A stretch of 37,302 nucleotides of DNA, from assembly GCA_002702725.1 (NCBI GenBank), contig PABE01000093.1, positions 1 through 37,302 on the forward strand. The letters run 5' to 3'. The notes below the pieces were generated by a model. That model did not search any database, was not told the DNA's origin, and worked only from the letters and a program-made list of their open reading frames with translations. This DNA comes from Porticoccaceae bacterium. Lineage in GTDB: Bacteria > Pseudomonadota > Gammaproteobacteria > Pseudomonadales > Porticoccaceae. Positions 34,101-37,302 of the stretch are shown here, piece by piece. The translations under genes and the position numbers were made by a program. The stretch's first letter is position 1. Each line of letters starts with the position of its first letter.

Positions 34101-34748
34101 GCGCAGCACCGGATGCTCCGGCGACAGGGCACGGGCGCGATGGGCGGCGACGGCCTCGCTGTCGATCATTGCGCGGATCGTGGCCTCGTCGACCACCGCG
34201 ATCTTGGCCACCTCGTGCGAGGTGCGGAAGCCGTCGAAGAAATGCAGCACCGGGATGCGGCCCTTGAGCGTGGCGGCATGCGCGATCAGCGCCAGGTCAT
34301 GCGCCTCCTGCACCGAGGCCGAGGCCAGCAGGGCAAAGCCGGTGCTGCGCGCGGCCATCACGTCGCTGTGATCGCCGAAGATGGACAGGGCCTGCACCGC
34401 CAGCGAGCGGGCGGCGATATGGAATACTGCAGGGGTCAGTTCACCGGCAATCTTGTACATGTTGGGCAGCATCAGCAGCAGCCCCTGGGAGGCGGTGAAG
34501 GTGGAGGCGAGCGCCCCGGTCTGCAGCGCGCCGTGGATGGCGCCTGCGGCCCCGCCCTCGCTCTGCATCTCCACGATGGTCGGGATGCTGCCCCAGATGT
34601 TGGTCCTGCCCGCGGCCGACCAGGCATCGGCCAGTTCACCCATGGGCGAGGCCGGGGTGATGGGATAGATGGCGCAGACATCGCTGACGGCATGGGCGAT
34701 ACGGGTAGCCGCCTCGTTGCCGTCGACAGTAAGGGTGGTTGCGGACAT
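31131..34748 (-). CDS. nifJ: pyruvate:ferredoxin (flavodoxin) oxidoreductase
   Basis: 1205 residues, a single-chain PFOR that oxidises pyruvate to acetyl-CoA and CO2 and reduces ferredoxin or flavodoxin. The start at 34748 (MSATTLTVDGNEAATR) follows GGAGG. Domain order is normal: pyruvate/TPP domain I (YPITPASPMGE, FGDHSDVMAARSTG), gamma domain, the 2x4Fe-4S domain (CTQCGKCPLVCP near 697 and CTGCGLCVDICP near 752), and the TPP-binding domain (CVGCGETPY near 830, ATGCSSIYGG, GGDGWAYDIGYGG). It indicates anaerobic or microaerobic metabolism. It is coupled to the PyrD-like gene downstream. Confidence 0.97.
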   Translation of the reverse strand: MSATTLTVDGNEAATRIAHAVSDVCAIYPITPASPMGELADAWSAAGRTNIWGSIPTIVEMQSEGGAAGAIHGALQTGALASTFTASQGLLLMLPNMYKIAGELTPAVFHIAARSLAVQALSIFGDHSDVMAARSTGFALLASASVQEAHDLALIAHAATLKGRIPVLHFFDGFRTSHEVAKIAVVDEATIRAMIDSEAVAAHRARALSPEHPVLRGSSQNPDVYFQGRETVNPYYDAFSGIVQECMDRFAELTGRQYHLYDYQGAEDAERVILLMGSGAETVSETVDYLAGQGEKVGVLRVRLYRPFDPEALIAALPQTVKSIAVLDRTKEPGADGEPLYKDVIAALARHQCGGGGKFTALPRVIGGRFGLSSKEFTPGMVRAVFDELNKTEPKHLFTIGIHDDVSHTSLDWDPGFRTDAHREAVQAVFYGLGSDGTVSANKNSIKIIGESTDLHAQGYFVYDSKKSGAVTVSHLRFGPRPIRSTYLIDDDSAQFVACHQPVFLERYDLLDKAAEGAVFLLNSPEPPERVWDSLPRRLQQQMIDKKIRFHCIDAYRVAQEAGMGTRINTVMQTGFFAISGVLERDAAIAAIKEAVEKTYGRKGSRIVEFNFRAIDMALEKLHEVPVPETATSDFERPATVAGTAPDFVQRFTAKLIAGKGDEVPVSFMPSDGTFPLGTAAYEKRNLALEIPVWETDLCTQCGKCPLVCPHGVIRSKLFPEEYLKDAPPGFKSAPVKGKDYPQGYHIAYQVAPEDCTGCGLCVDICPIRDKSNASRKALNMAPVEDLRAPEKANWEFFLSLPEYDRREVKVSTLKGSMLFQPLFEFSGACVGCGETPYIKLASQLFGDRMLVANATGCSSIYGGNLPTTPWAANSEGRGPAWSNSLFEDNAEFGYGMRVAIDQQRQQALDLIHALGAALDTELVAEIVNADQSDEAGIHEQRERVARLRRQLDLIDDPRARELERVAENLVKKSVWIIGGDGWAYDIGYGGLDHVLAAGRDVNILVLDTEVYSNTGGQTSKATPRGAVAKFSAGGKPAVKKDLGMLAMAYDNVYVAHVAYGAKDVHTLRAFLEAEAHPGPSLIIAYSPCIAHGVDLSHNHRQQQLAVDSGHWILFRYDPRKIAEGRNPLHLDSGEPSIPYRRYVESETRFNMLWRTHPDAAEAFLKQSQEEALARYHHYKQLAGISWEEPESPDFEQDEDAEGGD

Positions 34749-34844
34749 GCCGTCCTCCGCCGGTCGTATCAATCCAGTGTCTGCACCAGCATAGTGCCAG
34801 CGGCTATCCCCCGCCACAGGCGATCTCAGGGGAGTTGACTGACG

Positions 34845-35831
34845 TCAAGATATACCCGATGCGGCGGCCGACCGGGTGAGCCGTTCCAGCCTTGCAAAGA
34901 GTTCCCGGTAATCACCGGCGGATTCATGCACCAGCACCTGTTGCGCCAGCGCCTGCTTACGCCGCGCCATCAGTCCACCGAGGTGATACAGCCCGGGCAG
35001 AAGATCGAGGTTGAGCTGGGGGGGCTCTTTGCCCTGCGCGACCTCTCGGAGGTTCCGGCAAACACTTTCCCCGACCGCTGCGGGCGCGTATTCGAGCAGT
35101 GTGTTCTCGAACACCATCATGTCGTGATACTCACCGAGCAGGTCCTGGACCGCCTTGAGAGCGGAGAGCAGGGCGGTGACCTGTCCCAGACGCCTACTCA
35201 GAGGAGTGATGAGATAGCGCAGCCGCTTACCGGCAATACGCGCGGCATGCAGATCCGCATCGTCTTCATGCACTGTCAGCCGTTGCAGACGCCGCCGGAA
35301 TGTCTCACCGGTGCTGTGCAGTTCCTGCGCCAGACGTGCCCCGAAGGCGGCAGACCGGGCCGTCTCCGGCACAGCGGCCAACTGTCGTTTCAGGCGCAGG
35401 GCAAGTTTCACGAAACCGGCCTGAAGCACCTGGTGGCTGTGGGTATAGGCCTGCGCCCTGCGCTGGCGCAGTTGCTGTTCCAGCCATTGTCCACCCGGCT
35501 TCCGGTCCGCCTGCATCTGTGGCAGCCAGATGTGCAGATACGCCAGCTGCACCTCTGAATCCCGGGCCGCATTGGTGGCCTGCGCCGTGCGTTTGAGTTT
35601 CTTCTTCTGCTTCCGGGTGACCTGGGTCAGACAATCAGAATAGGCCTTCAGGGTACTGCGTAACTGGCGCAGCGCCACCCGCATATCGTGCAGCGCTTCG
35701 GCATCCCCCCCTGCCTGCAGCCGACCATGGGCCTGGCTGGCCTGATCCAGGTAATTCAGTGCGATTTCAGCCGTCACCCGGACGGCAGGCCGTGCAAGAT
35801 CCGCCTTGCTGACAAAGTGTCTGGCGCTCAC
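34845..35831 (-). CDS. CHAD-domain protein
   Basis: 328 residues, all-helical and rich in Arg, Gln and Leu. The CHAD signature is EALHDMRVALRQLRSTLKAY near residue 45; a second conserved-helix set, AARIAGKRLRYLITPL, lies near 212-228. CHAD domains bind polyphosphate through conserved His, Lys and Arg residues. No CYTH domain is attached. The GTG start overlaps the tesA-like stop (GTGA), so the two are cotranscribed. Confidence 0.9.
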   Translation of the reverse strand: MSARHFVSKADLARPAVRVTAEIALNYLDQASQAHGRLQAGGDAEALHDMRVALRQLRSTLKAYSDCLTQVTRKQKKKLKRTAQATNAARDSEVQLAYLHIWLPQMQADRKPGGQWLEQQLRQRRAQAYTHSHQVLQAGFVKLALRLKRQLAAVPETARSAAFGARLAQELHSTGETFRRRLQRLTVHEDDADLHAARIAGKRLRYLITPLSRRLGQVTALLSALKAVQDLLGEYHDMMVFENTLLEYAPAAVGESVCRNLREVAQGKEPPQLNLDLLPGLYHLGGLMARRKQALAQQVLVHESAGDYRELFARLERLTRSAAASGIS

Positions 35832-36448
35832 GAATCGGCGTCCAGCACCGGCTCCAGTACCGGCCAGACATTGTCCAGCAGCTGCGGCTGGGCACGCGAG
35901 GTGGGGTGAATACGGTCCGGCTGCATCATGCCCGGTTCCAGCGCGACCCCATCCATGAAGAAGGGCACGCTGGCCACATACTGCTCGCCGGCAAGCTGCG
36001 CATAGATGCGCTCGAAGGCATCGGTGTATACAGCACCGTAGTTGGGTGGCAACCGCATCCCGAGCAGCAGTACCCGGGCGGCCTGCTGCCGGGCGAGTTC
36101 GATCATGCGTTCCAGATTGTCACGCGTCTGTTGCAAACCCAGGCCGCGCAGACCGTCGTTGCCGCCCAGCTCGAGAATCACCACATCCGGGGCATGGGTT
36201 TGCAGCAGTTCCGGCAGTCGCGCCAGGCCGCCGGCCGTGGTCTCACCGCTGATGCTGGCATTGACGACGCGGTGCGGATACCCTTCCAGTTGCAAGCGCT
36301 GTTGCAGCAGATGTACCCAGCCCTGCTCCAGTTCCATGCCATAGGCGGCACTGATGCTGTCGCCCAGCACCAGTATGCGCGGCGCCTCCGCCCGTGCCGG
36401 AGCGGGCGCGACCAGCAGCACGCACAGCAGCAGTTTCAGGAGACGCAT
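35828..36448 (-). CDS. tesA: periplasmic SGNH esterase, TesA family
   Basis: 206 residues. The signal peptide is MRLLKLLLCVLLVAPAPARA. SGNH hydrolase blocks follow: GDSISAAYG with the nucleophile Ser, NASISGETT, LGGNDGLRG, and DRIHPTSRA with the catalytic Asp and His. This is the acyl-CoA thioesterase I / lysophospholipase / arylesterase family. The ATG (36446-36448, minus) overlaps the divergent ABC gene start in a CATG. The same tesA-ybbA divergence is known in Escherichia coli, which supports the assignment. Confidence 0.93.
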   Translation of the reverse strand: MRLLKLLLCVLLVAPAPARAEAPRILVLGDSISAAYGMELEQGWVHLLQQRLQLEGYPHRVVNASISGETTAGGLARLPELLQTHAPDVVILELGGNDGLRGLGLQQTRDNLERMIELARQQAARVLLLGMRLPPNYGAVYTDAFERIYAQLAGEQYVASVPFFMDGVALEPGMMQPDRIHPTSRAQPQLLDNVWPVLEPVLDADS

Positions 36449-37136
36449 GAAAGCACAGGCAAGCGAGGAATTCACGGCAACCATCCGGGCTGAAGGACTG
36501 GACAAGGAAGTGGCAACCCCCAAGGGATCGCTGTCCATCCTGTCGGATATCACACTGCAGATCAACCGCGGGGAGACAGTGGCCGTGGTCGGCGCCTCCG
36601 GCTCCGGCAAATCCACCCTGCTCGGTCTGCTGGCCGGGCTGGATCTGCCCAGCCACGGCCGCGTCTGGCTCGATGGCGCGGAGCTCACGGCCCTGGACGA
36701 GGATGGGCGCGCCCGCCACCGTGCCGGCCGGGTGGGCTTCGTGTTCCAGTCCTTTCACCTGCTCGATGCCATGAGCGCGCTGGAGAATGTCATGGTACCG
36801 CTGGAACTGCTGCAGGTTCCGGATGCCGGACCCCGTGCCGCCGACTGGCTCACGCGGGTCGGCCTGCAGGACCGGCTGGATCATACCCCGGCCCAGCTGT
36901 CGGGCGGCGAGCAGCAGCGCGTGGCCATTGCCCGCGCCTTCGCGATCCAGCCCGGCATCCTGTTCGCCGACGAGCCGACCGGCAATCTGGACAGCCGCAC
37001 CGGCGCCCAGGTCGCGGAACTGCTGTTCGAACTGAACGCCTCCCACGGCACCACCCTGGTGCTGGTCACCCATGATCCGGCCCTGGCCGAGCGCTGCCAG
37101 CGGCGGCTCACGCTGGACGCGGGACGGCTGGTCTGA
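36447..37136 (+). CDS. ybbA: ABC transporter ATP-binding protein, YbbA type
   Basis: 229 residues. Walker A is GASGSGKSTLLG, the Q-loop follows in GFVFQSFHLL, and the signature LSGGEQQRVAIARAF, Walker B ILFADEPTGNLD and the switch His in LVTHD are all present. It belongs to the MacB/LolD-like family that works with a FtsX-type permease. The ATG at 36447 follows AGGAG, which lies inside the start of the divergent tesA. Its TGA overlaps the ATG of the next gene. Confidence 0.94.
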   Translation: MKAQASEEFTATIRAEGLDKEVATPKGSLSILSDITLQINRGETVAVVGASGSGKSTLLGLLAGLDLPSHGRVWLDGAELTALDEDGRARHRAGRVGFVFQSFHLLDAMSALENVMVPLELLQVPDAGPRAADWLTRVGLQDRLDHTPAQLSGGEQQRVAIARAFAIQPGILFADEPTGNLDSRTGAQVAELLFELNASHGTTLVLVTHDPALAERCQRRLTLDAGRLV

Positions 37137-37302
37137 TGCGCCCCGGCCTGGTGTCCCTGGCCTGGCGCTGGCTGCGACGGGAGCGTCGCCACGGCGAGTT
37201 GCGCCTGATCCTGGTCGCCACCCTGCTGGCTGCCGCCGTGGCGGCCCTGACCGGCCGTTTCACCGGCCACATCAATGACCGGCTGCTGGCCCAGGGGGTG
37301 GA
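37136..37302 (+). CDS. ybbP: permease of the YbbA system, YbbP-like, 5' end only
   Basis: Starts at ATG 37136, sharing one base with the ybbA stop (TGATG), and is cut by the window end after 55 codons. The visible N-terminus has a basic segment (RWLRRERRHGELR) and then a hydrophobic helix (LILVATLLAAAVAAL), as expected for the first membrane helix of a FtsX/MacB-type permease. The family is inferred mainly from the operon. Confidence 0.8.
   Translation, partial: MRPGLVSLAWRWLRRERRHGELRLILVATLLAAAVAALTGRFTGHINDRLLAQGV

Noticed and set aside
33696-34838. 380-codon open frame on the plus strand (and a 357-codon one at 31278-32351)
   Set aside because: Both are antisense to nifJ, whose domains are unmistakable.

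Overview
The window looks like a gammaproteobacterial chromosome carrying a hydrogenase genomic island. Bases 20.9-37.3 kb are GC-rich and hold ordinary proteobacterial genes: guaA, guaB, xseA, an M23 peptidase, a PAS-GGDEF-EAL protein, nifJ, a CHAD protein, and a divergent tesA/ybbA-type pair. A genus cannot be named from sequence alone. Bases 1-20.9 kb are visibly less GC-rich and use more A/T-ending codons. Apart from one insertion sequence, this part is almost wholly a [NiFe]-hydrogenase gene cluster.

Layout of the hydrogenase region. On the minus strand, from a clear sigma-54 promoter at about 4.66 kb, come hupS, hupL, a terminator-like hairpin, two tandem paralogous four-cysteine (HiPIP-like) small proteins, a HupW-type maturation protease and a small unknown protein. 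Upstream of that promoter, also on the minus strand, are a small zinc-ribbon protein, an IS3-family element, and a HoxA/HupR-like sigma-54 activator whose receiver domain has lost its phosphorylatable aspartate. Divergently, on the plus strand from about 8.0 to 20.0 kb, a tightly packed gene run encodes a TPR protein, two tiny membrane proteins, a NifU-Rieske fusion, an NHL beta-propeller, HypF, HypC, a GmhA-like SIS protein, HypD, HypE, an FmdE-like protein, HypA, HypB with a His-rich N-terminus, and a NiCoT/UreH-like nickel permease. A separate beta-barrel-like protein follows.

How it works together. The subunits match group 2a (cyanobacterial HupSL / mycobacterial Huc type) uptake hydrogenases. 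HupS has no Tat signal and there is no cytochrome b subunit, so the enzyme is probably cytoplasmic. Electrons may leave through small Fe-S proteins (HiPIP-like pair, NifU-Rieske fusion), and the two tiny membrane proteins could tether the complex. The Hyp proteins build the Ni-Fe(CN)2CO site, the permease and HypB supply nickel, and HupW trims HupL. The activator is the obvious candidate to switch on hupSL from the -24/-12 promoter.

The island ends at the 3' end of guaA, a known integration hotspot. A 10-bp direct repeat of the guaA 3' end (12 of 13 bases over the longer stretch) lies at 131-143, just beyond the other end of the cluster, so 131-20912 may be an integrated element. No integrase is visible. 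The GC-rich part contains REP-like palindromes after xseA, between guaB and guaA, and after the GGDEF-EAL gene. I saw no rRNA, tRNA or CRISPR.
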